From JAHFOW01 sp046350595 (GTDB lineage Bacteria > Planctomycetota > Brocadiia > Brocadiales > Brocadiaceae), in the NCBI GenBank assembly GCA_046350595.1, contig JAXMAC010000005.1:1-64000 (forward strand): a stretch of DNA of 64,000 nucleotides, written 5' to 3'. Positions within the stretch are counted from its first letter, which is position 1; each line of letters begins with the position of its first letter. The position numbers were made by a program, and so were the translations under genes. The notes under the pieces are model-generated. The model made no database searches, was not told the origin of the DNA, and worked only from the letters and a program-made list of their open reading frames with translations. Below, in pieces: positions 44,395-53,596 of this stretch.

Positions 44395-46509
44395 ATGAAT
44401 AAGAAGATATTTTTGCATCTGAAAAAAAGAAGTTCTGTTGTTGTTTTATTGGTTCTCTTTCTGTTGAGTTCCTTCGTGGCTGTGTCGCTGCAGGCGAATG
44501 CCGCTGAAGCGCCATCGCAGCCAGCGGCTGGTGTTGAGCTGCCACAGTTCGAGGCGGGCAAGACGCAATCACCGGAAGGGAATGTAGCGGAAGGTGTAGG
44601 AACCGGCACTGCGGCTGTTGAGGAAGAAGAGGCTGGTCCTGTTCAATACCGTACGTTCTTTGGGATAGATTCGCGTCTCATTGTTTGGATTGTCTCGGAA
44701 CTCCACCTCATGTTTGCGGCCTTTGTGCTCGGCGTTCCTATTTTTGCTGTTATTGTGGAGATCGTAGGTTTTAAGGGTGGCGACATCAGATATGATAAGA
44801 TGGCGAAGGAATTTACCAAGCTATTGTCCGCAGCATTTGCAACTACTGCATCGTTGGGTGGCCTGCTTGGGTTTTGTCTCTTTGGTCTCTACCCGGAATT
44901 TATGAGCCACATGACAAATGTTTTTTCGTCGACCATGTACGTTTATGCCCTTATGTTCTTTGGTGAGGCATTTACCTTGTATGGGTACTATTATTCCTGG
45001 GAAATTCTTAAGAATTCTCCTGCAAAGAAGTGGTTTCATATCTTTCTGGGCGTTCTGCTCAATCTCTTTGGCACGGGCCTGATGTTTATTACCAATTCAT
45101 GGGCGACGTTTATGATGAGCCCTGCCGGAGTTGTGCCTGCCACGGGAAAAGTGCTTAGTCTCTATCACGCCTTTTATAACCCACTCTGGATGCCGGTGAA
45201 TATCCACCGTCTGATTGCGAATGTATGCTTCGGTGGTTTTATCGTGGGCGCGTATGCTGCGGTTAAGTTCCTTGGCTCGAAAACTCAGGAAGAGAAGGCT
45301 CATTATGACTGGATGGGTTATGTGGGTAACTTTATTGGTGTGGGAGCGCTTATTCCGCTGCCCTTTGCCGGTTACTGGTTAGGTCGTGAAATCTATAGCA
45401 CCAGCCCCGTCATGGGCAATATTATGATGGGTGGCGCTTTCTCCTGGACGTTTATCATTCAGGCTGTGCTGATTGGTTTTCTCTTCATTGGAGCGAACTA
45501 TTACTTATGGCTTGGGATGTCAAGGATTAAGGGTTCGGAAAGGTACACGGGTTATATAAAGTTTCTGACGATGATCGTGTTTATGTGTTTTGCTGTGTGG
45601 CTTACCCCGCACAATCTGCCGCTCAGTGGCGAAGAAAGGGCAATGATTGGCGAGCAGTATCATCCTTTCTCGAAATACTTTGGCGTTATGGCGGCGAAGA
45701 ATGCCGTGGTAAATCTTATTATTTTAACGACATTCTTTTCGTTCCTGATCTATCGGCGCAGCAATAAGGGGGATATGGTTCCGTTTTCTGAACAAGGGAA
45801 AGTGGGTAAAATTGGCATCATGGCGGGTGTAGTTTTCTGTTTGTTGATGCTCGTCTCCTATGCGGTATCGCTGAATTTTGTCGAATTAGAAGCAAACATG
45901 AAAGTCTTTGTAAAACCTTTGATACGATGTTTGTATATCCAGGCATTCACGATATGTCTTGCCGCATTCCTGACGTTTAAAAACAAGGGAAAGTTGGGGC
46001 AGGCCTTGCTGTTTATTGTAACGCCATGTATTGCCGTGCTCTACTTTTGGTACTATGGGTTCGAGGTTATGCAAAAGGCGAACCTTGTGTTGAGATATTT
46101 GTCGGTTACTCAAGTTTCGATTGTTATGAGTTGTTTGATCATGAATGCGGTTATTGATATCTTTATGTTCCGCAAGGCGAAACTTGTTGGAGGTATCGAG
46201 TGGGGTAAGATGCCGGTAAGGTCTCAGTATGCACTACTCCTTTTGTGTGTCGTCATTGTTATCCTGATGGGATTAATGGGTTTTATCCGGTCGGGTTTGA
46301 GAATGGATTGGCATATTTACGGTGTACTGCAGGATACTTCTCAATGGGCTTACACACCAAGCCTTGCTTACATGGGAAGGGTTGTTGGTCTTATTGTAGC
46401 GCTCTTTTTAGGCCTTGTCACGTTCGTGTTCTGGCTTGCAAACCTTGGTGATAAGAAGGAAAAAGCGAAGGGGTATGAAGCCGCTGAGAATGGTGAGGAG
46501 TCTCATTAA
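44395..46509 (+). CDS. Cytochrome bd-like oxidase subunit I-type membrane protein
   Basis: 704 aa with about 14 hydrophobic segments and an N-terminal signal or anchor followed by a Pro/Glu-rich stretch (about 35-85). The core (about 90-470) is like CydA: SELHLMFAAFVLGVPIFAV, FGEAFTLYGYYYSWE, GLMFITNSWATFMM and GYWLGREIY. No CydB partner is present, and the family's Q-loop signature was not seen, so quinol oxidation is doubtful. Such bd-like proteins sit near NXR in nitrite oxidisers and anammox bacteria and may pass NXR electrons to or from the membrane. It is 57 bases downstream of the cupredoxin-like gene. Confidence 0.8.
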   Translation: MNKKIFLHLKKRSSVVVLLVLFLLSSFVAVSLQANAAEAPSQPAAGVELPQFEAGKTQSPEGNVAEGVGTGTAAVEEEEAGPVQYRTFFGIDSRLIVWIVSELHLMFAAFVLGVPIFAVIVEIVGFKGGDIRYDKMAKEFTKLLSAAFATTASLGGLLGFCLFGLYPEFMSHMTNVFSSTMYVYALMFFGEAFTLYGYYYSWEILKNSPAKKWFHIFLGVLLNLFGTGLMFITNSWATFMMSPAGVVPATGKVLSLYHAFYNPLWMPVNIHRLIANVCFGGFIVGAYAAVKFLGSKTQEEKAHYDWMGYVGNFIGVGALIPLPFAGYWLGREIYSTSPVMGNIMMGGAFSWTFIIQAVLIGFLFIGANYYLWLGMSRIKGSERYTGYIKFLTMIVFMCFAVWLTPHNLPLSGEERAMIGEQYHPFSKYFGVMAAKNAVVNLIILTTFFSFLIYRRSNKGDMVPFSEQGKVGKIGIMAGVVFCLLMLVSYAVSLNFVELEANMKVFVKPLIRCLYIQAFTICLAAFLTFKNKGKLGQALLFIVTPCIAVLYFWYYGFEVMQKANLVLRYLSVTQVSIVMSCLIMNAVIDIFMFRKAKLVGGIEWGKMPVRSQYALLLLCVVIVILMGLMGFIRSGLRMDWHIYGVLQDTSQWAYTPSLAYMGRVVGLIVALFLGLVTFVFWLANLGDKKEKAKGYEAAENGEESH

Positions 46510-46616
46510 CTAATATGTATAATGATTTGCCTAAGAAGAATGTTGTGTGTATTAGTTGCTGTTTAATTGAACAGGGTAATTCTCAAGATGTTATAATGAA
46601 GGTATAGAAAAAACTT

Positions 46617-47567
46617 ATGAATAAGAGCATGCTGAAAATTACGGCTTTTGGTGTAGCAGTTTTAGGGTTCTATATCTACATCACGATGTATGTGTCCGGG
46701 CTTTCCGGTACGGGTGGTGGTGAATCAGCCGGTGGGGTAAGCCCCGAAGCTGGAGAAAAGATTTTTTGGGGAGATGGACAGTGTAGTACATGCCATAAGG
46801 TAGGTTCTGCGGGTAGCGCAACAAGAGGCCCGGATCAGGAAGGTTTGGCAACCCGTTCTGAAGATCGGGCAAAGGAGCTTGGTATGCCTTCTGGTTTGGA
46901 TTATCTTGTTGAGTCCATTGTGGATCCAGAGAAATATATCGTGAAGGGGTATGATAAAATTATGCCCAAGGTATATGATCCTCCTATCATGTTATCGCGT
47001 GAAAAGATTCTGGCAGTTCTGTCGTATTTGCAGACCTTGGGTGGCGAGGCAGATTTAAACGCCATTATGAAGTATAAAGATAAAATCCCGGAGGCGTCAA
47101 AGAAGAAGGTAAAGCCTTGGGTTGCCCCGATGGTGGTTGATGCAAAAGAAGGAGAGAAGGTGTTTTTTGATGATACGCGTCCAGTTACCTGCGGAAAGTG
47201 CCACGTTGCCAATGGCAAGGGTAAGAGGGTTGGTCCTGAGCTAACAGGAATTGGAGCAATCCAGACCCCTGAATATTTTGTCGAGTCAATTCTTACTCCG
47301 AGTAAAAAGATTGTTAAGGGGTATGAAACCATGTATGTTATAACCAACGATGGAATTCCCTATAACGGTTTAATTAAGAGTGAAACGGATGCCGAGATCG
47401 TGTTGCTTAAGGAAGAAGGCGGCGAGATCGAGGAAGTGACCATTCCGAAGAGCGATATTCAGGAGATGAAAAAGCAAGATGTTTCTATTATGCCGGGTAA
47501 CATAGGCGAATTGTTGAGCGTTAGAGATTTTTATGGGATTGTTTCTTTCTTGCAAAGTTTAAAGTAG
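46617..47567 (+). CDS. Membrane-anchored diheme cytochrome c
   Basis: 316 aa, N-terminal anchor (LKITAFGVAVLGFYIYITMYV) and two c-type heme motifs: CSTCH (C56-H60) and CGKCH (C192-H196). Each is followed by a class I cytochrome c fold with the Met-containing segments KIMPKVYDPPIML and by GYETMYVITNDG, the latter typical of cytochromes fused to planctomycete 'heme-binding domain' proteins. It is a likely carrier between NXR and the bd-like protein. ATG at 46617 with GAAGGTATAG upstream. Confidence 0.88.
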   Translation: MNKSMLKITAFGVAVLGFYIYITMYVSGLSGTGGGESAGGVSPEAGEKIFWGDGQCSTCHKVGSAGSATRGPDQEGLATRSEDRAKELGMPSGLDYLVESIVDPEKYIVKGYDKIMPKVYDPPIMLSREKILAVLSYLQTLGGEADLNAIMKYKDKIPEASKKKVKPWVAPMVVDAKEGEKVFFDDTRPVTCGKCHVANGKGKRVGPELTGIGAIQTPEYFVESILTPSKKIVKGYETMYVITNDGIPYNGLIKSETDAEIVLLKEEGGEIEEVTIPKSDIQEMKKQDVSIMPGNIGELLSVRDFYGIVSFLQSLK

Positions 47568-47614
47568 AAGAAGGTGTCGGGTATGCGAAGAGAACTACAG
47601 TTAGGAGTACATTA

Positions 47615-48385
47615 ATGGCCAAAAAACGCAGTCCATATTTGTTAGTAAAGGTGATTTTTGCCGTTGTTTGTTTATTTTTGTTTCTCAAGTATGCATCTCC
47701 AAAGGTCTTTCAGGTGCTCATGGCAAAAGAGCATACAATGCCTACGCCCAGCACCCTTATGATGTGGTATATGATTATGGGTGTGCTTGCAGGGTTGGTT
47801 TATGCTACGACAAGCAATCAGAAGTTTGCTGATTTTCTAGGATTTCTACTGCCTGAAAAAGGGGCCATGGTGAAGTCGTTCATCCGGAAAATGCTGTTTT
47901 TTGCATTTCCAGTCATTATAGGATGGTTTGTTTATACGTGGTCTATTCCAGGCGCTGCTTCACCGGTGGAATTGAGAATTCAGCATCCTACATTGCCTCA
48001 GGAGTTTGAGAAATTGGAAAATCCGTTCAGGACAGCTGATGCAGAGACGCAGCGGAAATGTATTGAAGAGGGCAAGATACTTTTTCAGACGAATTGCCGT
48101 CCCTGTCATGGTTCTAAGGCTGATGGGAATGGACCGTTTGCGAATTCATTCCGTTTAAGGCCTATAAACTTTCAAGATCCTGGCACGATTGCAACAGTGG
48201 TTGATAACTATCTTTTTTGGAGAATAAAAGAAGGTGGTCCAGGCCTTCCTTCCGAATCAACCCCATGGGATTCAGCAATGCCGGCATGGAAGGACGACCT
48301 GAAAGATGATGAGGTCTGGAAGATTATTATGGGTGAATATGATACAGCAGGCGTTATGCCGCGTCAGCGAGAGAAAATTGAGTAA
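47615..48385 (+). CDS. Membrane-bound monoheme cytochrome c
   Basis: 256 aa. Three hydrophobic segments (LLVKVIFAVVCLFLFLKYA, LMMWYMIMGVLAGLVYA, MLFFAFPVIIGWFVYTW) precede a single class I cytochrome c domain with CRPCH at about residue 165 and a distal MPAW. It is membrane-anchored with the heme domain outside the cytoplasm. It is 47 bases after the diheme gene, with TTAGGAG upstream of the ATG. Confidence 0.88.
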   Translation: MAKKRSPYLLVKVIFAVVCLFLFLKYASPKVFQVLMAKEHTMPTPSTLMMWYMIMGVLAGLVYATTSNQKFADFLGFLLPEKGAMVKSFIRKMLFFAFPVIIGWFVYTWSIPGAASPVELRIQHPTLPQEFEKLENPFRTADAETQRKCIEEGKILFQTNCRPCHGSKADGNGPFANSFRLRPINFQDPGTIATVVDNYLFWRIKEGGPGLPSESTPWDSAMPAWKDDLKDDEVWKIIMGEYDTAGVMPRQREKIE

Positions 48386-48468
48386 TGGGTGTTTCGGTTA
48401 GTTGGACTATGCGGTTCTCGTTTGCATTCGTGATTATTTATAAAGAGCAACAATAGAAGAGCAAAATT

Positions 48469-50067
48469 ATGATAAAAGAATTTAAATGTTGTCTGTTCGG
48501 TTTTGGATTAATCGGAGTAAGTGTTGGCTTTTTTGGGCTTCCGGCAGAAGTATCGGCGCAGGCTTCACATTTGTTCAGAACGTACAAACATGAAGTTCCG
48601 CAAAAATTGCCAGAGACCCAGGAGGCTGTCGCAGAAGGTAAAAAAGTTTATGAAAAGCGGTGCTGGTATTGCCACGGCATAGAAGGCAGAGGCGATGGTC
48701 CTGCTTCTAAAACGATGTTTCCCAAGCCAAGAAATTTTACCAGGAATGAGTACAAGGTACGCTCTACAACATTTGGATCTGTACCCACTGATGAAGACCT
48801 CTTCAGGATCATCACCAGTGGTATAGAGGGTACGGCTATGCCTTTCTGGTATACCATCAGTGAAACGGAACGCTGGCAGGTTTTGTATTATGTAAAAACC
48901 TTTAACGAGCAATTTAAAGCAGATACTTCACCCAAAGCGGTTTCAGTCGGGTCAGTAGCATCAACGCCCGATAGCGTTCAGCGAGGCTCCGAGTTGTTTA
49001 AAGAATTTAAATGCTTTGAGTGCCATGGCGACGATGCGAGAGGGAATGGTCCCCTGACGGTAGCATTGCAGACAGAATGGGGTATGCCATACAGGGCGCG
49101 TGATTTAACAAAGGCATGGAATTTCAAGGGTGGAAATGCTGTTGAGGATATTTACAGGACGATTTCTACGGGCTTTAACGAAACGCCCATGGGTTCGTAT
49201 TTAGAAAAGATGTCTGATGAAGATCGCTGGCATGTTGCTCACTACGTAAAGAGTCTGTCCAAAGATATGATGTCGGATGTGGTTGTTAAGGTTAAGTTAG
49301 TGGAGGGCGAAGAACTCCCGACTGAACCCGCAGATGAAGCATGGAACAAGGCTATCCCCATGGAACTTCCTCTGGCTGGGCAGATTTTAGTAAGTCCTCG
49401 TCAGTGGACACAGTCGATTGATGCTATAAGAGTAAGGGCGCTCTATAATAGCAGTGATATAGCATTTTTGCTTGAATGGGACGATTCTACGAATAAACAG
49501 GAAGATGTCTTCAGGGATGCCGTCTCGGTTCAATTTCCTACGAAAATACCTGAATCACTGAAAAAACCATATTTTGCTATGGGTGATTCTAGCGGCGCTG
49601 TCAACCTGTGGAGTTGGAAGGCGTACTGGAAAGAGGGATTTGGCGCGATTGTTGAAGCGCCTGAAACAGAGCCCGGCGCCGTAGCTGAATTAAATGCAAA
49701 AGGGATAAAAAATATTACGGTTCAGCCGCCTGAGAGCCAGAATGTGGTGGGAAAGGGCGTCTATCAGAATGGTAGATGGAAGGTTGTTTTCAAAAGGAGT
49801 CTTCAGACGGAGGACGCGAAAAATGATCTTCAGTTTGAGATTGGTAAGTTGATTCCGATAGCATTTGCTATCTGGGATGGGTCTAATAATGATGTTGCGG
49901 GGTTAAAATCTGTTTCATCCTGGTACTATGTAACCCTTGAGAAACCCGTTCCTAAAACGGTCTTCGTTTATGTGCTCTTTGCAATTATCATGGGTGCGAG
50001 CATAGAGGTTTGGTTTATAGCACGGTTACGTAGATTTCCCCCTAAATTAGAAGAAGAGCTGGAATAG
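48469..50067 (+). CDS. Diheme cytochrome c fused to NxrC-like heme-b domain
   Basis: 532 aa. Signal peptide (about 1-30), two cytochrome c domains with CWYCH (C65-H69) and CFECH (C182-H186), then an ethylbenzene-dehydrogenase-gamma-like domain (about 265-500; IRVRALYNSSDIAFLLEWDD, FRDAVSVQFP, GAVNLWSWKAYWKEGF), the same family as NxrC at 53597. The C terminus has a membrane helix (VFVYVLFAIIMGASIEVWFIA). It combines the heme-b exit domain of a type II molybdoenzyme with c-type hemes and a membrane anchor, so it could dock NXR to the membrane (inference). Confidence 0.86.
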   Translation: MIKEFKCCLFGFGLIGVSVGFFGLPAEVSAQASHLFRTYKHEVPQKLPETQEAVAEGKKVYEKRCWYCHGIEGRGDGPASKTMFPKPRNFTRNEYKVRSTTFGSVPTDEDLFRIITSGIEGTAMPFWYTISETERWQVLYYVKTFNEQFKADTSPKAVSVGSVASTPDSVQRGSELFKEFKCFECHGDDARGNGPLTVALQTEWGMPYRARDLTKAWNFKGGNAVEDIYRTISTGFNETPMGSYLEKMSDEDRWHVAHYVKSLSKDMMSDVVVKVKLVEGEELPTEPADEAWNKAIPMELPLAGQILVSPRQWTQSIDAIRVRALYNSSDIAFLLEWDDSTNKQEDVFRDAVSVQFPTKIPESLKKPYFAMGDSSGAVNLWSWKAYWKEGFGAIVEAPETEPGAVAELNAKGIKNITVQPPESQNVVGKGVYQNGRWKVVFKRSLQTEDAKNDLQFEIGKLIPIAFAIWDGSNNDVAGLKSVSSWYYVTLEKPVPKTVFVYVLFAIIMGASIEVWFIARLRRFPPKLEEELE

Positions 50068-50089
50068 AAAATCTGGTTAAGGAGTTTTT

Positions 50090-51574
50090 ATGAGGTTAAG
50101 GTCAATAGTGAGCTTACAAAAAGTTTTAATTTTTACGGCGTTAGCATGTCTGCCGTTAACGGCGTTTCATCGCAGTTCGCATGGTGAAGATAGAAAGATT
50201 GATACTCTTTTTTTAGAATTAGATAAAAAATATCGGATTCCAGAAGCATGGACAATGCTTCCGTTTGAATTGGAGGACCCATGGAAGCGGGTAAAAAACG
50301 GACCTCCACTCACGAATATTATTAACAAGGCAAAAGTCGAGTGGTTGTCACGGTGGATTGCTAATCCTAAAAAAGTTGTTCCAAATGCCAAGATGCCAAA
50401 CCTTGGTTTAAATTTTGAAGAGATAAAAGCCGCCATAGTATTTCTCAGTAGTCTTTCCGATAAACAGCTTCCACAGGTAACTTGGGATTCTTTTCTTTTG
50501 AAAAAGGAAGATGAGCTTTCAGAGGATGAATATGACAAGATGGATAAAATATACAACAACGGCAAGGGCGCATGGGGCCGCGCCCGTTGCACCATCTGCC
50601 ACCCTATAAAAGGTGTTGGCGGTAATGTAGGCGTTGGTCCTGACTTGGGTGAGATAACCACAAAAATAAACCGGAATTGGCTTTATGACTGGTTAGGTAA
50701 TACGAAAAGTCATTTTCCCAATACCATGATGGCTCAATACCGGTTCAATGATGCGGACTTGCGTGGTCTTGTGGAATTTGTTATGCGTGACACACAGTTT
50801 GTCCCCGAAGAAAAAGATGAAGAAGAGGGAGTAAAAGACAAGTCGGCAGAACAAAGCGTTGATGTATTAACCGAAAAAGAATTTAATAATCTCCGAAAAG
50901 ATACAGCCGTCATTGAAAAAGGGAGAGAAGTTGTTGAGCGGGCACGGTGTTTCGTCTGTCATGATGTTAAAGGAATTTCAGAACTCATGCCAGTGGTTGA
51001 AAAGAAGAGGGATGGGCTGGCCGGTTTTGAAAAACTTGTATATGAAATTCGTTGCTTAACGTGTCACAGAATACAGGAAAAAGGCGGTAGCTATGCGCCA
51101 AATTTAACGATTGCCGGAAGCAAAATTAAGATGACGTGGGAAAAGCCGTTTTTACAAGCACCTGATATTATCCGGCCTCTGAGCCAGCAGATGCCCAAGT
51201 TTAATTTAACCGAGGATGAGGCTAAGGTTGCCGTTGATTATATCGAAAAGAATTTGATTGTTAAGGAAGGACTTCCAAAACCACTGGAAGAAGGCAGTAT
51301 AACCGCCGAAATGATTGCTGGCGGAGAAAAACTCTTTTTTGAGAAGGGTTGTAACACCTGTCATGCTGAGGGGCCTAAGGGAGGTGGTGTTGTGGGTCCA
51401 AACTTGCAAACTGTTGGCGAGCGGTTACAGCCAGCGTACTTGTTTTATCATCTTAAAAACCCGCAGAGAGCAAATCCGCAGGGAGTAGAGCCCAATTTTG
51501 GATTGTCTGATGACGAACTGAAGGTGCTTGTTGCTTTTTTGGTTGATCATGTGACGAAGAAAGAAGGAAAATAA
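50090..51574 (+). CDS. Tetraheme cytochrome c
   Basis: 494 aa, signal peptide (about 1-28), four CxxCH motifs: CTICH (C167-H171), CFVCH, CLTCH and CNTCH. The N-terminal part before the first heme (TLFLELDKKYRIPEAWTMLPFELEDPWKRVKNGPPL) looks like a cytochrome c domain that lost its heme motif: it keeps WLSRWIANPKKVVPNAKMP and the same helical layout. So the protein may be built of repeated domains with one heme lost. ATG at 50090 with AAGGAG upstream. Confidence 0.87.
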   Translation: MRLRSIVSLQKVLIFTALACLPLTAFHRSSHGEDRKIDTLFLELDKKYRIPEAWTMLPFELEDPWKRVKNGPPLTNIINKAKVEWLSRWIANPKKVVPNAKMPNLGLNFEEIKAAIVFLSSLSDKQLPQVTWDSFLLKKEDELSEDEYDKMDKIYNNGKGAWGRARCTICHPIKGVGGNVGVGPDLGEITTKINRNWLYDWLGNTKSHFPNTMMAQYRFNDADLRGLVEFVMRDTQFVPEEKDEEEGVKDKSAEQSVDVLTEKEFNNLRKDTAVIEKGREVVERARCFVCHDVKGISELMPVVEKKRDGLAGFEKLVYEIRCLTCHRIQEKGGSYAPNLTIAGSKIKMTWEKPFLQAPDIIRPLSQQMPKFNLTEDEAKVAVDYIEKNLIVKEGLPKPLEEGSITAEMIAGGEKLFFEKGCNTCHAEGPKGGGVVGPNLQTVGERLQPAYLFYHLKNPQRANPQGVEPNFGLSDDELKVLVAFLVDHVTKKEGK

Positions 51575-52129
51575 ATGATGGGTAAGAAAATATTAACTAT
51601 TATTTCATTCGTTGCTTTTAGTACAGCAGGGGGATATAGCGCCGCCAGGGCGGCAGATATATCTCCAAGAGATCAGTCGTTTTTATTATCGTCAAAAAAA
51701 ACTTATGAATATTATTGCTCGCCTTGCCATGGAACTGGCGGAAAAGGTGATGGCACATTTTTTACGATTGATCTAAAGCCAAAACCTCGTAATTTTACTG
51801 ACGTTGAGTATATGAAAAAGAGGACGGACGACCAGCTTGCAAAATCCATAACCGATGGTTCAAAGGCAGTGGATAAGTCAAATCTTTGTCCTCCGTGGGG
51901 GAAAACAATTTCAGAAAAAAGGGTTAAGGAACTGGTTGCGTATATACGCGGTTTTTCTTCGCCCGTAGCAGAGCAGGTTGCTTCAGTTGCGAAGGAAGGC
52001 AAAGTTGTGGCCGAAAAACCGAGTACCTTTAAATCTTCTCTCCGGTGGTTCTTTCTGGCAGTTGTAACGATTGCACTGGCGGGAGGGGCGGTGGGCGAGC
52101 TGAAAAAACTGAAAAAAGAATCATTGTAG
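51575..52129 (+). CDS. Monoheme cytochrome c with C-terminal membrane anchor
   Basis: 184 aa: signal peptide (1-27), CSPCH (C48-H52) followed by GTGGKGDGTFF as in the diheme protein at 48469, and a C-terminal hydrophobic helix (SLRWFFLAVVTIALAGGAVG). The ATG directly follows the TAA of the tetraheme gene, so the two are coupled. Tail-anchored small cytochromes of this kind are typical electron shuttles held at a membrane. Confidence 0.87.
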   Translation: MMGKKILTIISFVAFSTAGGYSAARAADISPRDQSFLLSSKKTYEYYCSPCHGTGGKGDGTFFTIDLKPKPRNFTDVEYMKKRTDDQLAKSITDGSKAVDKSNLCPPWGKTISEKRVKELVAYIRGFSSPVAEQVASVAKEGKVVAEKPSTFKSSLRWFFLAVVTIALAGGAVGELKKLKKESL

Positions 52130-52155
52130 TGTAAAATTTGAATGATGGGATTTTT

Positions 52156-53490
52156 ATGTATAAAAAAATATTCATTGCGCTTGATAATTCAAGCTATTCC
52201 AATCGTTGTATAGACTTTGGGATAGAAATTTCTAGAAAATTTAACGCCCATTTGGTCGGTTGCCATGTCTATGACGCTACTTTGCATCAACGGCGTTTTA
52301 GAGACATGGAAGATGGATTGCCTCCCCAATATCAAGACGAAAAAACCCTTCAGCATCAGCGCGAACTCCACACTTCATTAATTAACCTGGGACTCAAATT
52401 AATCTCTGAGTCCTATCTTAGCGTGTTTAAAAACAAGTGCAAGGATGCAGGCGTCTCCCACGAGGAACTTCTTCTTGAAGGCAAGAATTACCACGAGATC
52501 ATTCAAGAGGTACAAAGAAATTCTTATGACCTTGTAATATTAGGCGTGCTTGGACTTGCCGCCGTGAATGAGAATTTGATAGGAAGCGTGTGTGAACGTG
52601 TAGTAAGACGTATTAACACGGATGTCCTGATCGTTAAGAATAATAATTTTCATGGGAAGGTTTTGGTTGCTGTAGATGGCAGCAAGCAATCTACAGCTGG
52701 AGTTTCATCTTCACTCATATTCGCTCGTTCTTTTGGCATGGAGACTCATGCGATATCTGTATTTGACCCTCATTATCATCGTGTAGCCTTTGAAAGCATT
52801 GCCAGAGTGCTTTCTCAAGAGGCGGGTAAGATATTTCGGTTTAAAGAGCAGGAAACATTGCATGAAGAAATAATTGATAAAGGGCTTGCGAAAATCTACC
52901 AAGGTCACCTGGACAAGGCTCAGGGTGTGGCTGATCAGGCAGGTGTTCGAATGGAAACGATATTGCGGGACGGAAAACCTTATGACCAGATTTTAAAATA
53001 CATTTCCCAGAAAAATCCCTCCCTTTTAGTTGTTGGTCGCACCGGAATTCACAATACTCATGGGCTTGATCTTGGAAGTACGACTGAAAATTTGCTGAGA
53101 CTCGCCCCGTGTAACATTTTGCTAACCGGTGGAAATATAACTCCGAAAAAAGAGACTCTTTCGGAAGGTAGAGAGATTCGCGATTTGAAGAAAGGCAAGA
53201 ACTCCTTAACCGTCAGCTATGATAAAGCATTACACGAAGATAGTCCTTTTAGAAAAGAAGTTTTTGCGAATGCGGCTGCCAAAAAACCTTTTGAAAACTC
53301 CTGCGATGCTGTAACGTGGACAGAGGAGGCGAAAGCACAAACTGAACGTATACCTTCGTTTATTCGTGAAGTGGTGCGAAAGAAGATAGAAGAGTACGCT
53401 AAAAGGGAAGGTTTTGGGGAAATTACTCCTCAGATTGTGCATGATGCTAGAGCTGGGATTATGGCTGACTCAACATTTCATAAAAGCTAG
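52156..53490 (+). CDS. Tandem universal stress protein with C-terminal PCP_red-type domain
   Basis: 444 aa, no signal. Two UspA domains: 1-165 (KKIFIALDNSSYSNRCIDFGIEISRKF...LVILGVLGLAA) and about 170-330 (GKVLVAVDGSKQSTAG...LLVVGRTGIHN). ATP-binding G-x2-G-x9-G-type loops are only partly kept (GLAAVNENLIGS; GIHNTHGLDLGS). The last 70 residues (VTWTEEAKAQTERIPSFIRE then VVRKKIEEYAKREG...ITPQIVHDAR) resemble the PCP_red domain. Position just before nxrC suggests an NXR-associated role. I recall that anammox NXR assembles into tubules with an extra subunit, NxrT; whether this is that gene cannot be decided from sequence. ATG at 52156 chosen over a TTG at 52138. Confidence 0.8.
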   Translation: MYKKIFIALDNSSYSNRCIDFGIEISRKFNAHLVGCHVYDATLHQRRFRDMEDGLPPQYQDEKTLQHQRELHTSLINLGLKLISESYLSVFKNKCKDAGVSHEELLLEGKNYHEIIQEVQRNSYDLVILGVLGLAAVNENLIGSVCERVVRRINTDVLIVKNNNFHGKVLVAVDGSKQSTAGVSSSLIFARSFGMETHAISVFDPHYHRVAFESIARVLSQEAGKIFRFKEQETLHEEIIDKGLAKIYQGHLDKAQGVADQAGVRMETILRDGKPYDQILKYISQKNPSLLVVGRTGIHNTHGLDLGSTTENLLRLAPCNILLTGGNITPKKETLSEGREIRDLKKGKNSLTVSYDKALHEDSPFRKEVFANAAAKKPFENSCDAVTWTEEAKAQTERIPSFIREVVRKKIEEYAKREGFGEITPQIVHDARAGIMADSTFHKS

Positions 53491-53514
53491 AAGGAGGTAA
53501 GAGAATATAATAAT

Positions 53515-53542
53515 TTGCAATCACTGTTCTGCGTGGTATGAT
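53515..53542 (+). promoter_or_regulatory. Possible promoter for nxrC-nxrA
   Basis: TTGCAA at 53515-53520, 16-base spacer, TATGAT at 53537-53542. The -10 box matches five of six and the -35 box four of six. The 106-base gap before nxrC is among the largest within the locus, consistent with a second transcription start giving extra catalytic subunits. Confidence 0.45.
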
Positions 53543-53596
53543 TAAGAAAAGTTTAACGTGAGATCTTAAATTGGTTTTTTTATAGGAGGAGAGGGA

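Noticed and set aside
44204..44609. Minus-strand frames opposite the cupredoxin/bd-like junction
   Set aside because: Shadows of the plus-strand genes, lacking ribosome sites and family features.
46513..46608. Possible small gene between the bd-like and diheme cytochrome genes
   Set aside because: About 30 codons, no ribosome site, no membrane segment or motif; probably leader DNA.
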